From an uncultured Prevotella sp. (GTDB lineage: Bacteria > Bacteroidota > Bacteroidia > Bacteroidales > Bacteroidaceae): a DNA stretch of 6,882 bases. Every line of letters begins with the position of its first letter. Position 1 is the first letter of the stretch. The notes below the pieces were generated by a model. The model saw nothing but the letters and a program-made list of their open reading frames with translations. It was not told the origin of the DNA and made no database searches. The position numbers were made by a program, and so were the translations under genes. Shown piece after piece: positions 1-6,660 of this stretch. The stretch lies in assembly GCA_934254985.1 (NCBI GenBank), contig CAKQMS010000059.1, forward strand, positions 1 to 6,882, in the 5' to 3' direction.

Positions 1-32
1 TCCTTTAATGTCTCTTCTAATGATTTTTTCAT
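1..32 (-). CDS. 5' end of an unidentified gene (partial)
   Basis: An ATG at 32-30 on the minus strand opens a frame that runs off the left edge of the window with ten codons visible (MKKSLEETLK). It lies 61 bp downstream of the serB stop on the same strand, so it could be co-transcribed with serB. No Shine-Dalgarno sequence precedes it, which is common in this phylum. The minus-strand ATG at 60-58 opens only an eight-codon frame that stops, so it is not a better start. Ten residues are too few to name a family. The call rests on a plausible start and the uninterrupted frame alone. Confidence 0.35.
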   Translation of the reverse strand, partial: MKKSLEETLK

Positions 33-93
33 TTCACTTACATTTTAAGGAGTCAACCATATGTACAAAAAGACATACCAATAAAAAAAGCTT

Positions 94-1338
94 CTATAAT
101 TTACCTTGTTCGCCAAGATAGCTATCCTTGAAACCAAGGAAATACAATACGCCATCAAGACCTATGGTGTTGATGCTCTGCTTGGCATTAGCAACCACAC
201 GTGGCTTAGCATGAAAGGCAATACCAAGACCTGCCTCGCTAAGCATTGGTAGGTCGTTGGCTCCATCGCCAACGGCTATGGTCTGGGCAAGGTTCACTTT
301 CTCTACCTGGGCAATAAGCTTCAGGAGCTCAGCCTTGCGATGTCCGTCTACGATTTCACCTTTATAACGTCCTGTGAGTTTGCCATCTTCGTCAATCTCA
401 AGTTCGTTGGCATAGACATAGTCAATACCATATTTACGCTGAAGATATTCGCCGAAATATGTGAATCCACCACTAAGGATGGCAATCTTGTAGCCACAAC
501 TTTTCAGAACAAACATCAAGCGGTCTACACCCTCGGTAATAGGCATCTTGGCTGCAATATCTTCGAGCACACTCGAATCAAGACCTTTCAACAGGGCTAC
601 TCTACGAGTGAAGCTCTCCTTGAAGTCTATCTCGCCACGCATAGCGCTCTCGGTAATAGCACGAACCTCGGCTCCTACGCCTGCACGGTCGGCAAGTTCG
701 TCGATACATTCTGTCTGAATAAGGGTAGAATCCATATCAAAGCAGATGAGTCGGCGCATACGACGATACATGTCATCCTTTTGGAAAGAAAAGTCGATTT
801 CCATTTCCGACGATATACGCATCAACTCCTCTTGCATGGCTGCACGATTTTCAGGTGTGCCACGTAGTGAGAACTCTATACATGCTCGCATGTTGCGCTC
901 AGGGTGCATGATGCTCATACGACCTGTGAGTCGCAATATTGAGTCGATATTGAGTCCTTGTTGGGCTATCACTTTTGTGGCAGCCTCAATCTGACTAGCC
1001 GAAAGTGTACGACCAATAAGGGTAAGGATGTAGCGATGTTTGCCCTGGCGATTTACCCAGTTTTCGTATTCCTCGTCGGTAACGGGAGCAAAGCCGATGT
1101 TTACGCCAAGTTCTGTAGCCTTGAACAAAAGTTCCTTCATCACCTGTCCTGAGGCGTCGTCGCCAATACGGATTAGTATTCCCAACGAGAGTGTGGAATG
1201 GATGTCAGCCTGACCTATATCTAAAATCTTAGCATCCTTGCGTGCAAGAATCTCCATTACAGAAGCCGTCAATCCAGGACGATCTTTGCCTGTAATTCTA
1301 ATTAGTATCTGTTCTTCTTTGGTTTCGTTTGCTTTCAT
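94..1338 (-). CDS. serB: Phosphoserine phosphatase with two N-terminal ACT domains
   Basis: This cytoplasmic HAD-superfamily enzyme hydrolyses O-phospho-L-serine to serine, the last step of the phosphorylated serine pathway. The 414 residues divide into a first ACT domain (about 10-85, with GKDRPGLT near 17-24), a second ACT domain (about 102-185) and a HAD phosphatase domain (about 196-405). HAD motif I is DMDST at 201-205, with D201 the expected nucleophile and D203 the acid/base. E210 follows. Motif II is SGG at 289-291, the motif III lysine is K335, and motif IV is GDGAND at 357-362 with D358 and D362 for magnesium. All key residues are intact. The length matches the long ACT-ACT-SerB form known from mycobacteria and Bacteroidetes, rather than short SerB. 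In that family the ACT domains bind amino acids and mediate feedback by serine; that is family knowledge, not visible here. The ATG at 1338 sits just downstream of a good promoter. No serA or serC is in the window. Confidence 0.96.
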   Translation of the reverse strand: MKANETKEEQILIRITGKDRPGLTASVMEILARKDAKILDIGQADIHSTLSLGILIRIGDDASGQVMKELLFKATELGVNIGFAPVTDEEYENWVNRQGKHRYILTLIGRTLSASQIEAATKVIAQQGLNIDSILRLTGRMSIMHPERNMRACIEFSLRGTPENRAAMQEELMRISSEMEIDFSFQKDDMYRRMRRLICFDMDSTLIQTECIDELADRAGVGAEVRAITESAMRGEIDFKESFTRRVALLKGLDSSVLEDIAAKMPITEGVDRLMFVLKSCGYKIAILSGGFTYFGEYLQRKYGIDYVYANELEIDEDGKLTGRYKGEIVDGHRKAELLKLIAQVEKVNLAQTIAVGDGANDLPMLSEAGLGIAFHAKPRVVANAKQSINTIGLDGVLYFLGFKDSYLGEQGKL

Positions 1339-1357
1339 ATCGAATCAAATTATTCTG

Positions 1358-1389
1358 CAAAAGTAAGTCTTTTTATCCTAACTCACAAA
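1358..1389 (-). promoter_or_regulatory. Bacteroidetes-type promoter for serB
   Basis: On the minus strand TTTG lies at 1389-1386, then 20 bp, then TACTTTTG at 1365-1358. This matches the phylum's primary sigma-factor consensus (TTTG, 19-21 bp, TAnnTTTG). Transcription would start near 1351, leaving a 5' leader of only about a dozen bases before the serB ATG and no Shine-Dalgarno. The match at both elements and the correct spacing support it, but it is not experimentally proven. Confidence 0.65.
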
Positions 1390-1462
1390 TATACGAGTAT
1401 AGAATAATAATAGTTTATGCAAATAACGTTTACATTTCCTAACGAGAAAACAATATTTTCAT

Positions 1463-1479
1463 TCATTCAATATGAATGA
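1463..1479. promoter_or_regulatory. Operator-like inverted repeat at the lipoprotein promoter
   Basis: TCATTCA and its exact reverse complement TGAATGA are separated by ATA, giving 7-bp arms over 17 bp. The repeat covers the place where the -33 element of the downstream TATCTTTG promoter should lie, and no good TTG or TTTG is found there. A binding site for a dimeric regulator, activating or repressing, would fit. A short palindrome can also arise by chance in AT-rich DNA. Confidence 0.35.
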
Positions 1480-1492
1480 TAAAAAAAAGTGC

Positions 1493-1500
1493 TATCTTTG
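1493..1500 (+). promoter_or_regulatory. -7 element of a promoter for the DUF4923-like lipoprotein gene
   Basis: TATCTTTG matches the Bacteroidetes -7 consensus TAnnTTTG exactly. A start near 1507 would give a leader of roughly 65 bases before the ATG at 1574. The expected -33 element (about 1469-1473) is poor, being replaced by the inverted repeat at 1463-1479, so this promoter may be weak or activator-dependent. Confidence 0.5.
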
Positions 1501-1573
1501 CAACATAAATGTATGAAGATATAAAACCCTAAAAAATAGAGTTGCAAAACAATAATTAAGAAGAACTGAAACA

Positions 1574-2212
1574 ATGAAAAAAACTTTTATCATGGCAGCA
1601 GCTTGCTGCCTGTTGCTTAGCTCTTGTGGCGGCATGACAGGTATTGGTACAGGTACTACAACTGGTAGCCAGACTACAAATTCAGGAACAAGCGTATCTA
1701 ATACTGCTGGTGTGTTGGGAAACATCTTCTCCAGCGTTATCGGCTTGGATAAGCTCACACAGAAGTCTATCATCAAGACTTGGAAATATAATGGTCCTGG
1801 CGTGGCTTTCACTTCAGAAAACTTGCTGGCTAAGGCAGGTGGCGAAATTGCTGCAAGCAAGATTGAGGAGAGCCTAAGCGAACATTACAACAAGCTCGGA
1901 ATGTCGGCTTCTAACACATATATCGAATTTAAGGAGGATGGCACTTTCGCTGCCAAGATTAAGGGTAAGAGCTGGAATGGCACTTATACTTTCTCTGAAA
2001 GCGATGGACAGCTTCAGCTTCATGGTCTGCTTCTCAACCTGAACGGATACTTGAAGAAAGAGACTAACGGCATCTCTCTATTGTTTGAGTCGAAGAAACT
2101 TCTGACTCTCATTCAGACTATGTCGGCTTTCTCTGGTTCGCAGCAGGCTTCAGCCATTGGCGAGATTGCTAAGAACTACGACGGAGTTCGCCTCGGCTTC
2201 GACTTGAAATAA
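1574..2212 (+). CDS. DUF4923-like lipoprotein
   Basis: The 212-residue product starts with a lipoprotein signal peptide: MKK, a hydrophobic stretch at 5-15, and lipobox LSSC with the lipidated cysteine at C18. It should therefore be anchored in the cell envelope facing the periplasm or surface. A Gly/Thr/Ser-rich linker (about 19-45) leads to the folded part. Within this, the region around 63-85 (a TQKSIIKTWKY segment, then PGVAFTSENLL) and the strand-rich stretch 115-172 (YIEFKEDGTF, GKSWNGTYTF, ISLLFESKKL) resemble the Bacteroidetes DUF4923 family, a beta-rich domain of unknown function usually found in one small lipoprotein. I recognise the family from memory and cannot search to confirm it. 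No enzyme motif is visible. It has its own probable promoter, is divergent from serB, and lies 82 bp upstream of buk on the same strand with a hairpin between. Its biological role is unknown. Confidence 0.85.
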   Translation: MKKTFIMAAACCLLLSSCGGMTGIGTGTTTGSQTTNSGTSVSNTAGVLGNIFSSVIGLDKLTQKSIIKTWKYNGPGVAFTSENLLAKAGGEIAASKIEESLSEHYNKLGMSASNTYIEFKEDGTFAAKIKGKSWNGTYTFSESDGQLQLHGLLLNLNGYLKKETNGISLLFESKKLLTLIQTMSAFSGSQQASAIGEIAKNYDGVRLGFDLK

Positions 2213-2228
2213 AAGAAAACTCTAAAAG

Positions 2229-2263
2229 CCCTTCCCCATCTCCCCAAAAAGGAATGGGGAGGG
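2229..2263 (+). terminator. G+C-rich hairpin between the lipoprotein gene and buk
   Basis: CCCTTCCCCAT (2229-2239) can pair with ATGGGGAGGG (2254-2263), with one bulged T and a loop of about 14 bases. An alternative fold pairs CTCCCC (2240-2245) with GGGGAG (2256-2261). The hairpin follows the lipoprotein stop by 16 bases in otherwise AT-rich DNA. Only a short TTT follows on the plus strand, so it is a weak intrinsic terminator at best. It may instead attenuate transcription, protect the mRNA 3' end, or be a copy of a dispersed intergenic repeat. Confidence 0.5.
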
Positions 2264-2294
2264 ATACTTTCAATCCTATATTAACTAAAAGTCT

Positions 2295-3353
2295 ATGAAA
2301 ATCCTGGTAATTAACCCTGGTTCTACATCTACCAAAATAGCTGTATATGTAGACGAAAAACCAATCTTATTGCGTTCGGTAAAACACTCAGCCGAAGAAA
2401 TTGCTCAGTTTGCTGATATCAGCGAACAGGAACCTATGCGTAGAAAAGTGGTGTTAGACGAACTTGAGCAGATGGGTATTCCTGTCGACTTCGATGCTAT
2501 CATAGGGCGTGGTGGATTGGCAAAGCCTGTATCTGGTGGTGTGTATGAGGTAAACGAGCAGATGCTTGAGGATAGCTTAAATGCCGGACATAAGCATGCT
2601 TGCGACCTGGGATGTGTGATTGCACATGCCATAGCTAAAGACATTCCTGGATGTCGAAGCTTCATCGCCGACCCTGGCGTGGTTGACGAGCTATCGCCAT
2701 TGGCTCGCATTAGTGGTTCGCCTCAGATGCCTCGTGTATGTATTTGGCACGCATTAAACCAAAGGGCTATAGCACGACGATTTGCTAATCAGATAGGTAA
2801 GAAATATGAAGATCTAAACCTCATTATATGTCATCTTGGTGGTGGTATCAGTATTGCTGCTCACGAGAAGGGTAAGGCTATTGATGCTAATAACGCCCTT
2901 GATGGCGAAGGACCTTTCTCGCCAGAAAGAGCAGGTTCGCTTCCTGCTGCCGAACTCATCAAACTATGCTTTAGCGGCAAATATACTCAACAACAATTGC
3001 TAAAGCGTATTGCTGGCAAGGCTGGACTTACGGCTCATCTCGGCACCAACGATATGAAGGAAATAGAACAACGCATCAGCAATGGCGATAAACATGCAGA
3101 ACTCATCGTTGATGCCATGATTTATCACACTGCCAAGAACATAGCTGCCGAAAGTGCAGTATTGTGTGGCAATATCGATGCCATTCTCATCACGGGTGGC
3201 ATGGCTCGTTCTGAATATATCATATCACGACTCAGAAAGCGCATCGACTTCCTCGCACCTACCTATTGCTATCCTGGCGAAGACGAGATGGAGGCTCTCG
3301 CCATGAATGCTTTGGCAGCCATGAGAGGCAAATGTGAGGTGAAGCAATATTAA
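2295..3353 (+). CDS. buk: Butyrate kinase
   Basis: This cytoplasmic enzyme of the acetokinase family (ASKHA fold) interconverts butyryl phosphate plus ADP with butyrate plus ATP; family members also use isobutyryl or other branched acyl phosphates. At 352 residues it has the normal family length. Visible signatures are NPGSTSTK at 7-14 (phosphate-binding start of the first domain), GRGG at 71-74, HLGGG at 180-184 (family signature 2), DGEGPFSPERAG at 203-214 and ITGGMA at 299-304 (adenosine-side loop). Nothing is truncated. The ATG at 2295 directly begins the conserved first beta strand, so the start is secure, although no Shine-Dalgarno is visible. In many Firmicutes and Bacteroidetes buk sits beside ptb (phosphate butyryltransferase). 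No ptb is present on either side here, so the acyl-phosphate supplier must be encoded elsewhere. No clear promoter lies in the 82-bp gap upstream, so read-through from the lipoprotein gene is possible. Confidence 0.95.
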   Translation: MKILVINPGSTSTKIAVYVDEKPILLRSVKHSAEEIAQFADISEQEPMRRKVVLDELEQMGIPVDFDAIIGRGGLAKPVSGGVYEVNEQMLEDSLNAGHKHACDLGCVIAHAIAKDIPGCRSFIADPGVVDELSPLARISGSPQMPRVCIWHALNQRAIARRFANQIGKKYEDLNLIICHLGGGISIAAHEKGKAIDANNALDGEGPFSPERAGSLPAAELIKLCFSGKYTQQQLLKRIAGKAGLTAHLGTNDMKEIEQRISNGDKHAELIVDAMIYHTAKNIAAESAVLCGNIDAILITGGMARSEYIISRLRKRIDFLAPTYCYPGEDEMEALAMNALAAMRGKCEVKQY

Positions 3354-3358
3354 AATAT

Positions 3359-3372
3359 ATCAAATATTTGAT
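3359..3372. promoter_or_regulatory. 14-bp perfect palindrome upstream of the lipoprotein-comEC promoter
   Basis: ATCAAATATTTGAT is a perfect palindrome with 7-bp arms and no spacer. It starts 5 bp after the buk stop and ends 8 bp before the probable -33 element at 3381. That is a typical position for an activator or repressor site. The surroundings are very AT-rich, so chance is a real alternative. Confidence 0.35.
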
Positions 3373-3380
3373 TATTTTGC

Positions 3381-3411
3381 TTGGCTGTTCGGATTTTCGT
3401 CTGTACCTTTG
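3381..3411 (+). promoter_or_regulatory. Promoter for the small lipoprotein and comEC
   Basis: TTG at 3381-3383, a 20-bp spacer and TACCTTTG at 3404-3411 match the Bacteroidetes -33/-7 consensus. Transcription would begin near 3418, giving a leader of about 57 bases. With only 22 bp between the two genes downstream and no promoter or hairpin there, this is the likely start of a two-gene transcript. Confidence 0.6.
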
Positions 3412-3475
3412 TCCATAATTATAATAATTGGTTGATAATAAACGAAATTGACCGATAAGAACAAACAACAGGAAA

Positions 3476-3871
3476 ATGAAGAAACTATTATTATTCGCAT
3501 ATATCTGTTTTGCAGCTATGGGTGTTACCACAGGTTGCCACTTTGCAAAGGAAGAGCCTCTTGGCGATACCGTTGCAGCAAGTGTGTTTAGCCCTAAAGA
3601 CACTACAACAACTGCTAAGAAGGGTGTAAAGCAGACTGCACAGGCTGTTGTGACAGATAGTACCGACCTATTCTATATAGGCGAGGGCAGCAGCAAACAT
3701 TATTTGCAACTATTGAGTTATCCTTCGCGTCGCGACACTTTCACTTATGGAAAAACTGCGCATATCAAGGTGGAAGGATGTGCCGACTTCGGTCGTGTGG
3801 TTAGGGTGAAATATTACATCCTTCCTTCTGGCGACTCATTGGTAAGCAAGGTAATGGAAAAGCAAAATTAA
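3476..3871 (+). CDS. Small lipoprotein of unknown function, upstream of comEC
   Basis: I do not recognise the family. The 131-residue protein has a lipoprotein signal peptide: KK at 2-3, a hydrophobic core at 4-17, and lipobox TTGC with the lipidated cysteine at C21. The mature part is about 110 residues. It begins with a Thr/Lys/Ala-rich, probably disordered stretch (about 31-60, containing a DTTTT run), followed by a compact domain at about 63-130. That domain has predicted beta strands around LFYIGEG, YLQLLSY, HIKVEGC and VKYYILPSGD, and one internal cysteine at C102. No catalytic motif is visible. The next gene, comEC, begins 22 bp downstream on the same strand, and the pair probably shares the promoter at 3381-3411. 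Co-transcription with a DNA-uptake channel suggests an envelope role, but that is inference. Base and codon use look like those of its neighbours. Confidence 0.8.
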   Translation: MKKLLLFAYICFAAMGVTTGCHFAKEEPLGDTVAASVFSPKDTTTTAKKGVKQTAQAVVTDSTDLFYIGEGSSKHYLQLLSYPSRRDTFTYGKTAHIKVEGCADFGRVVRVKYYILPSGDSLVSKVMEKQN

Positions 3872-3893
3872 TCTATTTATCAGAATACACTAA

Positions 3894-5435
3894 GTGAGAA
3901 CAAATGGTATAATACAGTTGGCTCCTGCCGTACGAATTCTCGTATTCCTAATTCTTGGAATATGGATAGGTAGCAAAGCTCCTGTATCTATACCATTTGC
4001 TTTTTATCCTTCAGCAATAGCTGCGCTCGTTGCTATAGCTTTTTTTATTCGCAAACGTCCTATTGCTGTTAGCATCATATCCTTATTCGCAGTATTCTTA
4101 CTGGGTTGTTTTACTTATACTGCCAACGAACGTTTGTCGCAGATTGTATTACCACAGGGATATGTGGACTGCAAATCTATTGTAAGCAGTCGCATAACGG
4201 AGAAGAAAAAGACTATCAATTGCGACTTGCTGATTACGGAGATTAATAATAAGGTATTATCAAAGCCTATAAAGGTGAAGGCTTCGATACTGAAAGATAC
4301 TATTAACAATAATTGGAAGACTATCGCCATAGGCAACGGATTGCATCACTCTTCGCGATTGGAATATCCTAAACAATTCAACGACTCTTCAAATTTCGAT
4401 TATCCTATGTGGATGAAGAGTCATGGATATAAGGCACAAACTTTCATTCCATGGAATAAATGGAGCCCACAAAATGTAGCTACTACAAATATCTCGCGTA
4501 GCGAACTAATAAGGATAAGCCTACAAATGAAGCTTGAAAGGTTTATCAAACAGCATATCCATCAGATAATAGGTGTTGGAGAGGGTGTAAATAGCGGTAT
4601 GGCGATAATATTCGCTATGACTTTGGGCGACAAGACGCATGTGGACAAAGCGATGAGTGAAAACTTCTCTGTAGCTGGCGCCTCACATATCCTTGCGCTA
4701 TCAGGTTTGCATCTTGGCATTATATTCAGCTTACTCTCCTTCTTCTTTGGCAAAAATCGCAAGCGCAACATCCTTGTTCAAGCCATCATCATAAGTTTTA
4801 TTTGGGCTTATGTTTTGATGGTCGGCATGCCTGTAAGCATAATCCGTGCAGCAACTATGCTCACTCTCTACTCTATCGTTGGATTAACTTGTCGTACAAA
4901 GATGTCGCTCAACATCTTTGCCTTCACAGGTATTGTTATGCTGTTAATAAACCCATTATCATTATGGGATATTGGCTTTCAACTATCATTCTTATCGGTT
5001 GCAAGCATACTAACCATATATCACAATATCTACAACATCTTCTCGCCACAAACTAAAATAGGAAGATGGATATGGGCAAGCATCGTAGTATCTATCGCAG
5101 CTCAGATAGGTACAGCTCCACTCGTAGCATATTATTTTGGTCGATTCTCTTGCTATTTCATCATTGTAAACCTCGTGGTAATACCGCTTGCTACGATAAT
5201 AATCTTTGGTTCTATCATTGCCACCATCCTAACTATCTGCTTTGCTCCATGCTCTGTAGCCTTCTTTGGTTTGGCAATAATAGCACAAACGATGAACAAA
5301 TTCATCATGTGCATAAACAATTTACCATTTGCTTCTATCGAGAATATCAATATCACATACAGACAGGTAATAGCTTATTACCTGATATTAATGATAATGA
5401 CATTCGTAATAAACAGAAAGAAGTTTAGGAAATAG
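3894..5435 (+). CDS. comEC: ComEC/Rec2-family DNA-uptake membrane protein, short form
   Basis: ComEC forms the inner-membrane channel through which single-stranded DNA enters during natural transformation. The 513 residues show N-terminal membrane segments (about 12-26, 35-51 and 57-73), a soluble DUF4131-like region (about 85-195) and then the polytopic Competence domain (about 230-480). Conserved family stretches are ALSGLHLG at 268-275 (preceded by LGDKTHVDKAM at 244-254), GMPVSIIRAA at 311-320, NPLSLWDIGFQLSF at 353-366 and QIGTAPLVAYYFGRFS at 404-419. The protein ends in a basic tail soon after the last helix. The C-terminal metallo-beta-lactamase-like domain of Bacillus-type ComEC is absent. 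The start is GTG at 3894: an in-frame TAA lies immediately upstream at 3891-3893, the nearby ATG at 3904 is out of frame, and the next in-frame ATG is far inside. Codon use is rich in ATA isoleucine and AT-ending codons. No other competence gene is in the window. Confidence 0.92.
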   Translation: MRTNGIIQLAPAVRILVFLILGIWIGSKAPVSIPFAFYPSAIAALVAIAFFIRKRPIAVSIISLFAVFLLGCFTYTANERLSQIVLPQGYVDCKSIVSSRITEKKKTINCDLLITEINNKVLSKPIKVKASILKDTINNNWKTIAIGNGLHHSSRLEYPKQFNDSSNFDYPMWMKSHGYKAQTFIPWNKWSPQNVATTNISRSELIRISLQMKLERFIKQHIHQIIGVGEGVNSGMAIIFAMTLGDKTHVDKAMSENFSVAGASHILALSGLHLGIIFSLLSFFFGKNRKRNILVQAIIISFIWAYVLMVGMPVSIIRAATMLTLYSIVGLTCRTKMSLNIFAFTGIVMLLINPLSLWDIGFQLSFLSVASILTIYHNIYNIFSPQTKIGRWIWASIVVSIAAQIGTAPLVAYYFGRFSCYFIIVNLVVIPLATIIIFGSIIATILTICFAPCSVAFFGLAIIAQTMNKFIMCINNLPFASIENINITYRQVIAYYLILMIMTFVINRKKFRK

Positions 5436-5444
5436 CCATATTAT

Positions 5445-6611
5445 TTATGATTTAAGTTCTATACGGAAAGTAGTTCCTTTTCCTACTTCCGACGATTTCA
5501 CAAAAATCTTTCCATGATGATATTCCTCTACGATGCGCTTGGCAAGAGATAATCCTAGTCCCCATCCACGTTTCTTTGTAGTAAAACCGGGACGGAACAC
5601 ATTACCAATATCTTTTTTCTTTATTCCCTTTCCTGTGTCGCTTACCTCTATAGCCACAGCATCATTATTCACCATCACCTTGATATGAATACTTCCCTGT
5701 TCGCCTCCCATAGCATCAACGGCATTCTTACATAGGTTCTCTATAACCCATTCAAACAAAGAGGCATTGAGCAACACTACAACTTCATGGTCAGGAAATT
5801 CGTATGTGATATTTATCTTCTTTGAAGTTCGTCTGTCCATATATTCTACTACATGCATAAGAACTTCCTCAAGATTTGTAGGAACAGGCTCTGGCAACGA
5901 ACCAATCTTTGAGAATCTATCTGCTATCAATTGCAATCGCTTCACATCCTTATCCATTTCTGGAATAAGGTCATCATTAGGATAAGTCTCCTTCAATATT
6001 TCTATCCATGCCATCAAACTTGATATAGGAGTACCCAACTGATGGGCTGTTTCCTTCGATAATCCTACCCAAACCTTATTCTGCTCCGCACGTTTAGATG
6101 TAAGCAAAGCTATAATAGCAACAACAACAAATATCAATACTATACCTAATTGTACATAAGGATATGCAGCCAATCGCTTCAACAATACAGAATCATCATA
6201 ATAAACATCTATAAAATCCGACTTATCTGTATCATCAAAGTAAATACGTATATCCTTATTTGAGTGTTGCAACTTCCTAGCATACTCAGAAACAAACTGC
6301 AAGCTATCAGCAGCTGACGAAGCAACAATAGTAATATTCCTATACGTCTGCACATTTCCCTGTTTATCCAAGACTACAATAGGAATAGTATTATTCTCAT
6401 TTATAACCTTCAAAACAAGATTCAAGTCGGTATTCTCATCTGCATTATTCAACGTGCGCATAGCTTCTGCCCACACCTCCATCTTATGACGTTCTTCGTT
6501 TTTAAGGTCTTCTGTCAACACATGAGAGAAATACAACGAAGCTATGGCTATCGCAAAAGCTGCAATAACCAAGAAAAATTTCACCTGTCGTATTCTATCT
6601 GTCCACTGCAT
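5445..6611 (-). CDS. Membrane-bound sensor histidine kinase
   Basis: This two-component sensor senses an unknown signal, autophosphorylates on histidine and passes the phosphate to a response regulator. The 388 residues comprise TM1 (about 11-31), a periplasmic sensor region (about 32-150, with an IPIVVLDKQGNV segment at 76-87 like a PAS/Cache strand-turn), and TM2 (about 152-171). A short linker leads straight into the DHp domain, with no HAMP domain in between. The H-box is SKETAHQLGTPISS at 185-198 with H190 as phosphoacceptor, a variant (HQLGTP) common in Bacteroidetes. The ATPase domain carries the N-box ENLCKNAVDA (291-300), the G1 box DTGKGI (325-330), the F-box VFRPGFTTK (338-346) and the G2 box GWGLGLSLAKRIV (349-361). 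All catalytic motifs are intact. No response regulator is adjacent, so it is an orphan in this window. It converges on comEC with only 9 bp between stop codons and lies downstream of an rRNA operon. The upstream promoter is unclear. Confidence 0.94.
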   Translation of the reverse strand: MQWTDRIRQVKFFLVIAAFAIAIASLYFSHVLTEDLKNEERHKMEVWAEAMRTLNNADENTDLNLVLKVINENNTIPIVVLDKQGNVQTYRNITIVASSAADSLQFVSEYARKLQHSNKDIRIYFDDTDKSDFIDVYYDDSVLLKRLAAYPYVQLGIVLIFVVVAIIALLTSKRAEQNKVWVGLSKETAHQLGTPISSLMAWIEILKETYPNDDLIPEMDKDVKRLQLIADRFSKIGSLPEPVPTNLEEVLMHVVEYMDRRTSKKINITYEFPDHEVVVLLNASLFEWVIENLCKNAVDAMGGEQGSIHIKVMVNNDAVAIEVSDTGKGIKKKDIGNVFRPGFTTKKRGWGLGLSLAKRIVEEYHHGKIFVKSSEVGKGTTFRIELKS

Positions 6612-6660
6612 AACATATAAACGAAGATAAATCGAAAATATTGTGAGAAAAGTGAGAAAG

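Noticed and set aside
83..96. T-run on the minus strand just after the serB stop as a terminator
   Set aside because: CTTTTTTTAT follows the stop, but only the short palindrome AAGCTT precedes it, with no real stem, so it does not qualify as an intrinsic terminator.
340..1152. Three open frames on the plus strand within the serB region
   Set aside because: They are antisense to a fully intact, motif-rich serB. They have no promoter or recognisable domain and encode compositionally odd proteins.
1497..1548. Inverted repeat TTTGCAAC / GTTGCAAA with a 36-bp spacer
   Set aside because: The left arm overlaps the -7 element and lies upstream of the likely start site, so it cannot form a leader hairpin. 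The arms are short and the spacing gives no clear operator.
1492..1860. A 122-codon minus-strand frame antisense to the lipoprotein gene
   Set aside because: It overlaps the lipoprotein signal peptide and promoter, has no recognisable domain, and runs through the non-coding leader.
3354..3475. Terminator after buk
   Set aside because: The only inverted repeat, at 3359-3372, has no loop, is all weak pairs apart from two, and lacks a proper following U-tract. It fits a protein-binding site better.
3259..3603. A 114-codon minus-strand frame across the buk-lipoprotein gap
   Set aside because: It covers the end of buk, a consensus promoter and the start of the lipoprotein gene on the opposite strand, and its product resembles no known family.
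6622..6640. TATCTTCG and TATTTTCG on the minus strand as -7 boxes for the histidine kinase gene
   Set aside because: Each differs from TAnnTTTG by one base and neither has a TTG or TTTG at the right distance, so I do not call a promoter.
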